Assembly (NCBI GenBank): GCA_036380835.1
Contig: DASVDZ010000007.1
Span: 1-64,000 of the forward strand
Direction: 5' to 3'
Length of the DNA stretch: 64,000 nt
Source of the DNA: DASQJL01 sp036380835
GTDB taxonomy: Bacteria; Eisenbacteria; RBG-16-71-46; SZUA-252
In this document: piece by piece, positions 45,017 to 52,668 of the stretch
How the letters are laid out: each line of letters begins with the position of its first letter
Numbering within the stretch: the first letter of the stretch is position 1
Position numbers and translations under genes: made by a program
The notes under the pieces: model-generated
What the model saw: the letters and a program-made list of their open reading frames with translations, nothing else
Databases searched by the model: none
What the model was told of the DNA's origin: nothing

Positions 45017-45739
45017 TTACTTCGACGCTTCCTTCAGGGCGAGCACCTCGATCACCTCGAGCGTGGCCTCGTCCATCCCGTAGTTGAAGTTGTCGATCAT
45101 CGTCACGAACACGTTGTAGAGGACGATCGAGAAGATGGCGACGAACAGTCCGCCGGCGGTGTTGATGAGCGCCTCGGAGATACCGACCGCCAGCTTGACC
45201 GCGTCCACCGAGCCGGTATGGCCGAGCGCCGCGAACGAGCGGATCATCCCGATGACCGTGCCGAGGAGTCCCACCATCGTCGCGATCGAGGCGATCGTCG
45301 CGAGGGCGATCAGGTTCCGCTCGAGGAGCGGCACCTCGAGCATGTTCGCCTCTTCCATCGCCTTCTGCACTTCCTGGAGCTTCGCCTGGCGGTCGAGCGA
45401 TCCGGTCCGGATCACGGCGTACCGGTCGAGCCCGGCGCGCAGCACGTTCGCGAGCGATCCGCGCTGCTTGGAGCAGAGATCGGCGGCGCCCTCGACGTCC
45501 ATCTGGTCGATCTTCTGGCGAAGCTTCCGCATGAAGGTCGGCGACGGCTCCTTGCCGCGGGCGCGCGTCAGCGTGAAGAGACGCTCGAGCGTGAACGTCA
45601 CCGACATGATCGAGAGCATGATCAACCCGGCGACGAGGGGCCCTCCCTGCTTGATGTAATCGGGCAGGAACTGGTAGATGACGATCGCGATCGTGAGGGC
45701 GATCACCGCGACAATTGTGACGAACAGACCCTGTCTCAC
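45017..45739 (-). CDS. ExbB/TolQ/MotA-family proton channel (module A)
   Basis: A 240-residue inner-membrane protein starting at GTG 45739 with GGGAGG upstream. Helices include VTIVAVIALTIAIVIYQF, LVAGLIMLSIMSVTFTLE, TIASIATMVGLLGTVIGMI and ISEALINTAGGLFVAIFSIV. The last two match the conserved channel-lining region. Unlike module B it has no N-terminal signal-like extension. Confidence 0.9.
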   Translation of the reverse strand: MRQGLFVTIVAVIALTIAIVIYQFLPDYIKQGGPLVAGLIMLSIMSVTFTLERLFTLTRARGKEPSPTFMRKLRQKIDQMDVEGAADLCSKQRGSLANVLRAGLDRYAVIRTGSLDRQAKLQEVQKAMEEANMLEVPLLERNLIALATIASIATMVGLLGTVIGMIRSFAALGHTGSVDAVKLAVGISEALINTAGGLFVAIFSIVLYNVFVTMIDNFNYGMDEATLEVIEVLALKEASK

Positions 45740-45844
45740 TGCATGTCCTCCCTTGGATGACGTAACGTCCCGCGCATCGTGCCGATGCGTCGCGCCCTAC
45801 CCGGCTCGCCGCGGCGTCCGCGTGGTCCGTTGGGCCGGCCTGAA

Positions 45845-45874
45845 AGTATGCCCCAGCGGCCTTCCGCCGGGCAA
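45845..45874 (-). promoter_or_regulatory. Weak promoter candidate ahead of ExbB module A
   Basis: TTGCCC (45869-45874), an 18 bp spacer, CATACT (45845-45850) on the minus strand, in the 151 bp gap after the STAS gene. Predicted leader about 100 nt with a Shine-Dalgarno. Module A may otherwise be read from the pstS-like promoter. Confidence 0.3.
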
Positions 45875-45890
45875 CCCCCCGTTCCTCCGT

Positions 45891-46229
45891 CTACTTGAAG
45901 CTCTTGATCGCCTCTTCCTCGGTCTCGTAGGTCTCGAAGACCAGCGAGAGCTTCGTCACGACGAAAATGTTCTGGATCTTCTTGTCCACGGCCGCGAGCT
46001 TGAGCTGGGCCCCGCGCTTGGCGTAGTTGCTGTGGCCCGCGATCAATACCCCCAGCGACACGCTGTTCATGAACGTCGTTTGGCCCAGGTTGATCAGGAG
46101 CTTCCGGTTTCCGGCCTCGGAAAGCTCCTTGATCTTCGCTTGCAGCTCGTCCGTCTCCTTGCCCCCGAGGAGCATCCCCTTGGGCGCCAGGATCGTGACG
46201 TCCCCGGACGTCCGGACTTCCAAACTCAT
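45891..46229 (-). CDS. STAS-domain protein (anti-sigma-factor antagonist family)
   Basis: A 112-residue single STAS domain. ATG 46229 has GGGAGG upstream. The phosphorylation loop, usually D-S-S-G, reads FMNSVSLGVLI: the Ser equivalent to the SpoIIAA phospho-site is kept but the preceding Asp is Asn and the following Ser-Gly is Val-Ser. It may be a phospho-switch with altered kinetics or a structural partner. No anti-sigma kinase is encoded in the window. It sits between the TPR gene and exbB, so it may regulate the energised complex rather than transcription. Confidence 0.83.
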   Translation of the reverse strand: MSLEVRTSGDVTILAPKGMLLGGKETDELQAKIKELSEAGNRKLLINLGQTTFMNSVSLGVLIAGHSNYAKRGAQLKLAAVDKKIQNIFVVTKLSLVFETYETEEEAIKSFK

Positions 46230-46272
46230 CGTGCCTCCCTATCCGCGGCGCGTGGCCGCACGGTCGTGATCA

Positions 46273-48102
46273 CTACTGCCCCGAGGCGGCGCTCGAGCGC
46301 CGTTGCTGCACCTGTTCTTCCCACTTCCGAATGATGTCCAAGCCCCGAGAGGCCTCCTGGTTGGTCGGATCGAGCTCCAGCGCCTTGTTGAATTCGGCCT
46401 TCGCCCGGGTCTGGTCCTTGCACTTGGAGTACGCCTGCGCGAGCCAGATGTGGCCTTGGACGTGGTCGGGCTCGGTGACGGTCGCGCGAGAGAGCCAGTC
46501 GAGCGCGTCGGCGCAATTGTCCATCAGGAGGAGCGAGAGTCCCGCTCCCCGCATCGCGTCGCCGCTCGCGCTGTCGGCCTGCGCGGCTCGCTGGAACGAT
46601 TCGAGCGCCACGGGGAGCGAATCGGGCTCCATGCTGAGGAGCGTCTGCCCGATCCAGATCTGCGCCTGCACCTGCTTCGGATTCAAGGCGACGGCGCGCC
46701 TCAAGATCTCGATCGCCTCCGACTTCTTCCCCGACTGGAGCTTGCAGAGGCCCAGGTTCAGGATCGCCGGAACGAAGGTGGAGTCGGCGCGGAGCACCCG
46801 CTCGAAGAACGGCGTGGCGCCGTCGTAATCGCGCCGCGCGAAGAAGAGGAAGCCGAGCTGGAAGTTGGCGTCGCGGGCCTTCGTGGAGTCCTCCTCCACC
46901 GCCTTCTCGAGGAGGGGGACCGCCTTGGCCGAATCCTGGTTCGCCACGTAGAGGGTCCCGATCTTGAGCTTCTCCTCGGGCGTCAGCGAGTCGGCCATCG
47001 AGGCGTACTTGTCGCACGTCGCGAGCGCCTCGTCGTGGTACGTGGCGCTCTGCTCCGCGTAGAGGCGGCACAGCGTCCCGAGCACCTCCGCCACGTTGGG
47101 CTTCAGGTCGTTCGCCTTCTCGAGGATGCCGATCGCGCTCTGGCGGTCGCCCGGGATGCGGCTCTTCGCGAGCGCGCCCCCCAGCTCGAGGAAACCCTCG
47201 TAGTCGTCGGGCTTCAGGTCGGTGTACCTCCGGAACTTCTCGACCGCGTCCTCCGGGCGGCTCGCGCGGGCGAAGAGGCGGCCCGCCTCGAGGAGCGCGG
47301 GCGTGTACGTCGAGTCCTCGGTGGTCGCGCTCTGGAACTCGCGAAGGCCCGCGTTGAACTCGTTCATGCCGACCAGCGCCTTGCCGTACAGGTAGTGGAC
47401 CTCGGGATTGTGCGGATCGAGCTCGGTCGCCTTGCCGTACTCCGGAGCGGCGAGCACGGGGATCTTCTTCCGCGTGTAGAAGCCGCCCAGGTCGAGGCGG
47501 ACGCGCAGATTGTTGGGGTCGGTCTCGCGGGCGCGGATGAAGAGCTCCTCGGCCTGCTTCAGGTCCCCCTTCCCCTCCAGCGCGAGCGCCGTGCCGGCGA
47601 GGAAGAGGGCGCGGGCCTGCTTGAGCAGCGTTCCCTTCCGGAAGATCTTCTCCGCGTCGTCGAACTTCTTGTCCTTCAGATAGGCCTGGCCGAGCGAGTA
47701 GAGCGCGGCCGGATCCTTGGGATCGTACTTGACGGCCAGCTCGAGGCGCTCGGTCCCCTCGGCGAGCTTGCCCTGCTTGCGGAGGAGGTTCCCCAGGCCG
47801 GTCAGCGCCTCCGCGTACTTGGGATTCACCCGGATCGCCGTCTCGTACTCGGCGCGCGCGCTGTCGGCCGATCCCATCCGCTCGAGGGCCGACGCGATGT
47901 AGTAGTGCGGCCGCGGGCTCTGCGGATCGAGCCGCTCGGCCTCGGTGAAGGCGGCGAGCGCGTCCTGGTTCTTTCCGTCCTTGAGCGCGGTGACCCCCTT
48001 CTTGATGAGGTCGGCGGACGACAGCGCCCAGGCCGCCGACGCCGAGAGCGTCACCGAGAGCAGCACGATCCAGGAAAGAAGACGGCGGCGGGCGCGGTTC
48101 AC
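46273..48102 (-). CDS. Exported multi-TPR protein
   Basis: A 609-residue protein starting at GTG 48102 (GTGA overlap with the pstS-like gene). The signal peptide covers about residues 7-27 (LLSWIVLLSVTLSASAAWA). The rest is continuous tetratricopeptide repeats, roughly 14-16 by eye, with phrases such as PHYYIASALERMG, AEALTGLGNLLRKQG and PAALYSLGQAYLKDKKFDDA. A periplasmic scaffold is likely. PstS-like, TPR and ExbB/ExbD/TonB genes together recall an uncharacterised gene set in Bacteroidetes, so it probably serves the same complex. Confidence 0.85.
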   Translation of the reverse strand: MNRARRRLLSWIVLLSVTLSASAAWALSSADLIKKGVTALKDGKNQDALAAFTEAERLDPQSPRPHYYIASALERMGSADSARAEYETAIRVNPKYAEALTGLGNLLRKQGKLAEGTERLELAVKYDPKDPAALYSLGQAYLKDKKFDDAEKIFRKGTLLKQARALFLAGTALALEGKGDLKQAEELFIRARETDPNNLRVRLDLGGFYTRKKIPVLAAPEYGKATELDPHNPEVHYLYGKALVGMNEFNAGLREFQSATTEDSTYTPALLEAGRLFARASRPEDAVEKFRRYTDLKPDDYEGFLELGGALAKSRIPGDRQSAIGILEKANDLKPNVAEVLGTLCRLYAEQSATYHDEALATCDKYASMADSLTPEEKLKIGTLYVANQDSAKAVPLLEKAVEEDSTKARDANFQLGFLFFARRDYDGATPFFERVLRADSTFVPAILNLGLCKLQSGKKSEAIEILRRAVALNPKQVQAQIWIGQTLLSMEPDSLPVALESFQRAAQADSASGDAMRGAGLSLLLMDNCADALDWLSRATVTEPDHVQGHIWLAQAYSKCKDQTRAKAEFNKALELDPTNQEASRGLDIIRKWEEQVQQRRSSAASGQ

Positions 48103-49016
48103 TCTGCCTCCTCTGCGGTCCGAACGATGCGAACGGGAACGGTCGCGGGGGCGTAGCCGAGGCGCGCGACGATGCCCTGCCCGTCCATGCCCGAGATGAA
48201 ATTGACGAGATCCGACGCCGTGCGCCGCGGCTTCGCGGGCGTCGCGAGCGACACCGGCCGCAGCAGGGGATAGCTCTTGTCGAGGATCGACTCCCGGGTC
48301 AGGGAGACGTAGGGAAGGCCTTTGGCCTGCGAGACGCGGAGGACGCGCACGCGGGTGTCCGCGAACGGCCGCGAGACGCAACCGATGGCGCCCGGATGGG
48401 AGGCGACCGCGTCCACGACCTCCCGCTCGCTCGGGGGCGCGTAGATCGTCGCGGCGTACTTGCCGCCGGCCAGGAGCGTCTGCTCGAGGTAGCCGTACAT
48501 GCCGAGGCGCGGGTCGCTGGTCAAAGCGACGATCGCGCCGCCGCCCCGCCAGCCGAGGGCGCCCCACCCGGTCAGCTCGCCGCCGTAGATCTGCGCGAGC
48601 TCCGTGCGGGAGACCTGTTCGATCGGGGAGGCCGGGTTCACGATGACCGCCACGGCGTCCCACGCGACGGTGTACGCCGCGAGGCCGTCGCGGCGCACCG
48701 CCGCCTGCACCTCGGGATCGGTGAGATCACGCATCAGCACGGACATCGCCACGTCTCCATTGACCAACTGCTCCATTCCTTCCGCCGACCCGTCGGCTTC
48801 GATGCGGATCGAGTCCGCGTCCGGATAGCGATCCCGAAACGCGAGGACTTCCGCCCGAAGGAGCGGGGCGACGTATTCGGCGCCGGCTAGAACGACCGGA
48901 ACGGAGGGGGTTACGCGCGGGGGGGACGACTTCGCGCAGCTGCCGCCGACCAAGGCGACGAGCAGCAGGGCCGTCGCATGAATCCGGGCGATTCGCGCCC
49001 GGTCAGCACCACTCAC
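48099..49016 (-). CDS. PstS-like substrate-binding lipoprotein
   Basis: A 305-residue periplasmic protein of the phosphate-binding (PBP-like) fold. GTG 49016 starts a lipoprotein signal with Cys in VALVGGSCAKS (about residue 27); no other start precedes it. Motifs of the family: VVLAGAEYVAPLLRAEVLAF, ADGSAEGMEQLVNGD, VAWDAVAVIVNPASP, and PGAIGCVSRPFA. No pstCAB permease or ATPase lies nearby, so phosphate import is unlikely. It is the first gene of the TPR/STAS/ExbB unit and may sense or signal for it. Confidence 0.82.
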   Translation of the reverse strand: MSGADRARIARIHATALLLVALVGGSCAKSSPPRVTPSVPVVLAGAEYVAPLLRAEVLAFRDRYPDADSIRIEADGSAEGMEQLVNGDVAMSVLMRDLTDPEVQAAVRRDGLAAYTVAWDAVAVIVNPASPIEQVSRTELAQIYGGELTGWGALGWRGGGAIVALTSDPRLGMYGYLEQTLLAGGKYAATIYAPPSEREVVDAVASHPGAIGCVSRPFADTRVRVLRVSQAKGLPYVSLTRESILDKSYPLLRPVSLATPAKPRRTASDLVNFISGMDGQGIVARLGYAPATVPVRIVRTAEEAE

Positions 49017-49022
49017 GCTGCC

Positions 49023-49051
49023 AGACTAAAGGTCCTGGGAACCCCTGTCAA
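49023..49051 (-). promoter_or_regulatory. Leaderless promoter of the PstS-like gene
   Basis: TTGACA (49046-49051), a 17 bp spacer, TAGTCT (49023-49028) on the minus strand. Predicted +1 coincides exactly with the G of the GTG start at 49016. Confidence 0.65.
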
Positions 49052-49203
49052 CGCCTAGACTTCCTACGATTCCGCCACGGCGCCTGCCGGGGCGCTTTCC
49101 TATCGAAGAAGTACCCCGAACGGAGGCCGCTAATTCCCGTTGCGAGTGCCCCGGCGCCGCTTTCGTGGCCCGGCGCGCGCATCGACGCGGCTCCTCCCGG
49201 CGC
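49052..49203. other. Intergenic spacer without recognisable feature
   Basis: About 150 bp between the pstS-like promoter and the terminator. I see no open frame with protein character and no strong repeat. Confidence 0.4.
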
Positions 49204-49254
49204 AAAAACGCCACCCCATCGGGGTGGCTTCGCAACCCATAGCGATTGCAAGAG
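49203..49254 (-). ncRNA. Candidate ~50 nt small RNA with promoter and intrinsic terminator
   Basis: A near-consensus promoter (49261-49289) predicts +1 at about 49254, and an intrinsic terminator ends at about 49204. The RNA between them would be about 50 nt: a 5' hairpin with a 6 bp stem (TTGCAA with TTGC-bulged-G-AA) and then the terminator stem. It matches no RNA family I know. It could instead be an independent start inside the asnS 3' region with no function. Confidence 0.4.
49204..49228 (-). terminator. Rho-independent terminator after asnS / candidate sRNA
   Basis: On the minus strand: perfect 8 bp stem GCCACCCC, GAT loop, GGGGTGGC, immediately followed by GTTTTTGC. Stem strength and T-run make this the best intrinsic terminator in the window. 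Confidence 0.85.
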
Positions 49255-49260
49255 ATCGGG

Positions 49261-49289
49261 AACGTACTGGCGGTGCCCCGAGGTGTCAA
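49261..49289 (-). promoter_or_regulatory. Promoter directly downstream of asnS
   Basis: TTGACA (49284-49289), a 17 bp spacer, TACGTT (49261-49266) on the minus strand, lying after the asnS stop and before the terminator. It has no protein gene of its own. Confidence 0.55.
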
Positions 49290-49303
49290 TCAGAAACTGG
49301 CCG

Positions 49304-50601
49304 CTACGGACGCAGGCGATGGAGCATCCGCGGGAACGGAATCGTCTCGCGCACGTGCTCGATGCCGCAGATCCAGGTCAGCGCGCGCTCGATGCCCATC
49401 CCGAATCCGCCGTGCGGCACCGATCCGTAGCGCCTGAGGTCGAGATACCACTCGAACGCCTCCAGCGGGAGCTCGTGCTCCCGGATCCGGGCGACGAGCT
49501 GCTCCAGATCGCCCTCGCGCTCGCCGCCGCCGACGATCTCCCCGTACCCTTCGGGCGCGAGCAGGTCGCAGGAGAGCGAGAGCCGCGCGTCGTTCGGATC
49601 GCGCTTCATGTAGAGGCCTTCACCGCGGCCGGGAAGCGATGGACGAAGAACGGCCGGTCGTAGCCCTCGGTGAGCACGGTTTCGTCGGTGCCGCCGAAGT
49701 CGTTCCCGGGTTCGAACGGAAGCCCCTTGTCGACGAGCAGGCGCGCCGCGTCGTCGTAGGCCAGGCGAGGGAACGGGCGCCTCACGCGTTCGAGGGGCGC
49801 CGTGTCCCGCCCCAGGATCGCGAGCTCGGGTCGGCGCTCCTCGAGCACGCGCGCGACGATCGCCTCGACGAACCGCTCGATCAGGTCCATCACGTCCTCG
49901 AGCGTCGCGTAGGCGACCTCCGGCTCCACCATCCAGAACTCGATCAGATGGCGGCGCGTCTTCGATTTCTCGGCGCGGAACGTGGGGCCGAAGCAGTAGC
50001 TCCTGCCGAACGCCATGGCGGTCGCCTCGTTGTAGAGTTGGCCGCTCTGGGTCAGGTAGGCCTTCTCGCCGAAGTAGTCGGTCTCGAAGAGCGTCGTCGT
50101 CCCCTCGCAGGCGTTCGGGGTGAAGATCGGCGCGTCCGCGAGCACGAACCCGTCGCCGTTCAGGAAGTCGCGGCACGCGTCGACCAGGGTGTGGCGGACG
50201 CGGAGGATGGCGTGCTGGCGCTGCGACCGGATCCAGAGGTGGCGGTGGTCGAGCAGGAACGGGGTGCCGTGCTCCTTCGGCGTGATCGGGTACTCGGCGG
50301 AGGGGGCCACGATCTCGAGGTCCACGAGCGTGAGCTCGACGCCGCCCGGCGCGCGCTTGTCCTCCCGCACGAGGCCCCGGACGCGGATCGCGCTCTCCTG
50401 CGTCACCGACGCGCATCGCGCGAAGACGTCCTCCGGAAGCTCCGACTTCACGGCGACGCACTGGACGACGCCGCTCCCGTCGCGAAGCTGCACGAATTCG
50501 ATCTTCCCGCTCGAGCGCCGGTTGTAGAGCCAGCCCTCGAGGAGCACCGACTGGCCGATCTTCCGGGGCAGCGCGTCGACGCGCGTCGCTTCGCGGCTCA
50601 T
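49304..50601 (-). CDS. asnS: Asparaginyl-tRNA synthetase, interrupted by an apparent 1-nt frameshift
   Basis: A class II synthetase that charges tRNA-Asn. ATG 50601 has GGAGGTGATTCG directly upstream. The N-terminal OB fold (LLEGWLYNRRSSGKIEFVQL) and catalytic motifs (TQSGQLYNEATAMAF, GPTFRAEKSKTRRHLIEFWM, GGTDETVLTEGYDRPFF) run in one frame to HRFPAAVKAST and a stop at 49606. The remaining 100 residues (LYMKRDPNDARLSLSCDLLAPEGYGE to the class II motif 3 GFGMGIERALTWI) lie in the next frame, ending at 49304. Adding one G in the run at 49615-49618 restores VKGLYMKRDP. With both halves perfectly conserved, a sequencing or assembly error is likelier than a pseudogene. Confidence 0.85.
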
Positions 50602-50680
50602 CGAATCACCTCCCATCTCCGATTCGAACGTCCGACGTCGTCTCAAGCCGGCGAGGATACCACGCGGGGGGACATTTCCC

Positions 50681-50709
50681 TTGACCTCCGTTTCGGCGCC
50701 ACCTAACGT
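50681..50709 (+). promoter_or_regulatory. Leaderless promoter of the TPR/zinc-ribbon gene
   Basis: TTGACC (50681-50686), a 17 bp spacer, TAACGT (50704-50709). Predicted +1 is 50716, the first base of the GTG start codon. No Shine-Dalgarno is possible, and no alternative in-frame start precedes the signal peptide. Confidence 0.65.
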
Positions 50710-50715
50710 GCCCGC

Positions 50716-52665
50716 GTGGCGCGATCCCCGCTTGGCCCAAGTCGAACGGCCGCCTCGAGGCGACGGCGCCGCCCCGCGCGGGCCCCCGCCGCCGCCGCGT
50801 CGGCGCTCGCCCTGTTCGCGTTCGCCTTCCTGCTCACCTCCTCCACCGCCCGGAGCGCCCCGTTCGACGCCGACGGCGTGGCCGCGGCGCTCGAGCGCAA
50901 GTACGACGCCGGCGTCCAGCGCGACCTCGCGTCGGCTCAGGCCTGCTACCGCCTCGCCCTCGCCCGGAGTGCCGCGGGCGACGCGACATCCGCCGTACGG
51001 CTGCTGGAGTCCGCCTCCGCGTTCGATCCCGATTTCCCGGACGCCCACTTCACGCTCGCGCGGATCTCCCTCTTCTCCGATCCGGGCCGCGCCGTGAGCG
51101 AGCTGACCGAGGCCTTCCGGACTCTGACGCGGAGCTACCCCTGGCAGCGCTACCTGCTGGCCAACATGGCCACGGCGGCGGTCGTGATCTGGATGCTGAG
51201 CCTCCTTCTCGCGGTCATCGGGATCGTCGTTCGCCACCTTCCCCACCTGGTCCACGTGGTCGCCGAGACCCTCGGCGCCAGGCGAAGCGCGGTGGGGCGC
51301 GCGGGAGCGGCGGCGGTGGCGCTCGCCCCGGTCCTCTGGGGTCTCGGCGCGGTGGCGACGGGGACGGTCTACGCCGGGCTCCTCACGTTCCGGCTCGGCA
51401 AGCGCGAGGCGCTCCTCGTGCTCCTGTTCGTCGCCTCGGCGCTCGCGCTGGCGGCCGGCATGGGCGTGATCGGCCCGTGGGCCGGGGCGCCCCGCCTCCT
51501 CGAGCCGAGCCTCCTGGTCGACCGCGCCCTCTCGTCCGGCCACGACGCCGAGCTCGCCCGCGCCCTCGAAGCCTGGGAGAAGCGCGACTCCAACGAGGCG
51601 CTCTATCCGCTCGCGCTCGGAACGATGGCGCGCCGCGGCGGCGATCTCGACCGCGCCGAGCGGGAGCTCACGCTCGCCGCGGTGCTGAGGCCCAACACGG
51701 CGTGGGTGCTGACCAACCTCGGGAACGTCGCGTTCGCGCGCGAGGACTACGCGAGGGCCCGGCAGATCTACGAGTCGGCGGCGGCGGCCGACCCGAACGC
51801 CGTCGAGCCGCACTACAACCTGGCCCAGGTCTACACCAAGCAGCTCATGTTCGCCGAGGCCAGCCGAGAGCAGTCGCGCGCCTCGGCGGTGGCGTTCGAC
51901 CGCGTGCGCGACATGAGCCGCGTGAGCGCGCCGCAGCTCAATCGCACCGTGATGGACGCCGCCCCGCCGGTGGACGAGCTCTGGGGCCTCGCGCGACGCA
52001 CCGCCAACCTGCGCGGCGCCTCGGCCCTCGAGGGGAACCGGTTCCTCGCGTTCGCCGGGCGGCTCGTGCCGCCGTCGCCGTTCGCGCTCGTCTTCCTCCC
52101 CGCCCTCTTCCTCCTCTTCGCGGGCGTCGGACAGTTCCTCGGGCGGAGCCTCGCCACGCTCCACTGCAGCAACTGCCAGAAGATCGTCTGCCGGCGCTGC
52201 GTGCACCGGATGCAGCAGCGCGCGTTCTGCGACGAGTGCTACCGCACCGTGAAGGACCTCAAGTCGATGGAGTTCACCCGCCTCCTCCTGACGCGCCGCG
52301 ATCAGAGCGCCGCCCGGCGCCGCACCATCGGTCAGGCGATCGTGACGTTCCTCCTGCCCGGCGCGGGCCAGATGCTCCGCGGGGCCGCGCTCAGCGGGTT
52401 CTTCGCCCTCCTCGTCATGACCACCGCGGGGCTCCTCGTGGTGCAGAACGGCGCGCTCCTCCCGTCTCTCGACGTGCTGCCGATCCCGGGCGGCGACTGG
52501 GCGAAGCGGGCGCCGCTCCTCGTCCTCTTCTTCGTCACGTACGCGATCACCGTCGCCCGGTTCTTCGCCACCACGACGAGCAAGGTCGAGCGTCTGGCGC
52601 CGGGCGGCTCGCGCGGCGCGGCGCGCCGGGAATCGGCGTCCCGCGCCCAGACCGGGAGGAGCTGA
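50716..52665 (+). CDS. Membrane protein with TPR repeats and a zinc-ribbon-like Cys cluster
   Basis: A 649-residue protein of unknown function. N-terminal signal/anchor (about 20-47), TPR-like repeats (about 60-135), membrane helices (about 150-260, including ANMATAAVVIWMLSLLLAVI), a second TPR block (about 275-390, VLTNLGNVAFAREDYARAR), a further helix, then a Cys cluster HCSNCQKIVCRRCVHRMQQ plus FCDECYR (about 480-515) able to bind zinc, and C-terminal helices. The Cys cluster follows a membrane helix and should be cytoplasmic. Its partner is the DUF4388 gene 3 bp downstream. Confidence 0.72.
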   Translation: MARSPLGPSRTAASRRRRRPARAPAAAASALALFAFAFLLTSSTARSAPFDADGVAAALERKYDAGVQRDLASAQACYRLALARSAAGDATSAVRLLESASAFDPDFPDAHFTLARISLFSDPGRAVSELTEAFRTLTRSYPWQRYLLANMATAAVVIWMLSLLLAVIGIVVRHLPHLVHVVAETLGARRSAVGRAGAAAVALAPVLWGLGAVATGTVYAGLLTFRLGKREALLVLLFVASALALAAGMGVIGPWAGAPRLLEPSLLVDRALSSGHDAELARALEAWEKRDSNEALYPLALGTMARRGGDLDRAERELTLAAVLRPNTAWVLTNLGNVAFAREDYARARQIYESAAAADPNAVEPHYNLAQVYTKQLMFAEASREQSRASAVAFDRVRDMSRVSAPQLNRTVMDAAPPVDELWGLARRTANLRGASALEGNRFLAFAGRLVPPSPFALVFLPALFLLFAGVGQFLGRSLATLHCSNCQKIVCRRCVHRMQQRAFCDECYRTVKDLKSMEFTRLLLTRRDQSAARRRTIGQAIVTFLLPGAGQMLRGAALSGFFALLVMTTAGLLVVQNGALLPSLDVLPIPGGDWAKRAPLLVLFFVTYAITVARFFATTTSKVERLAPGGSRGAARRESASRAQTGRS

Positions 52666-52668
52666 CGC

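Noticed and set aside
48099..49016. Phosphate importer PstS
   Set aside because: No pstC, pstA, pstB or phoU is linked; the neighbours are TPR, STAS and Exb/TonB genes, so a classical import role is not supported.
49048..49251. 67-residue open frame starting TTG inside the asnS-pstS gap
   Set aside because: It runs through the strong terminator hairpin, has Arg/Gly/Pro-rich composition, and no Shine-Dalgarno or family resemblance.
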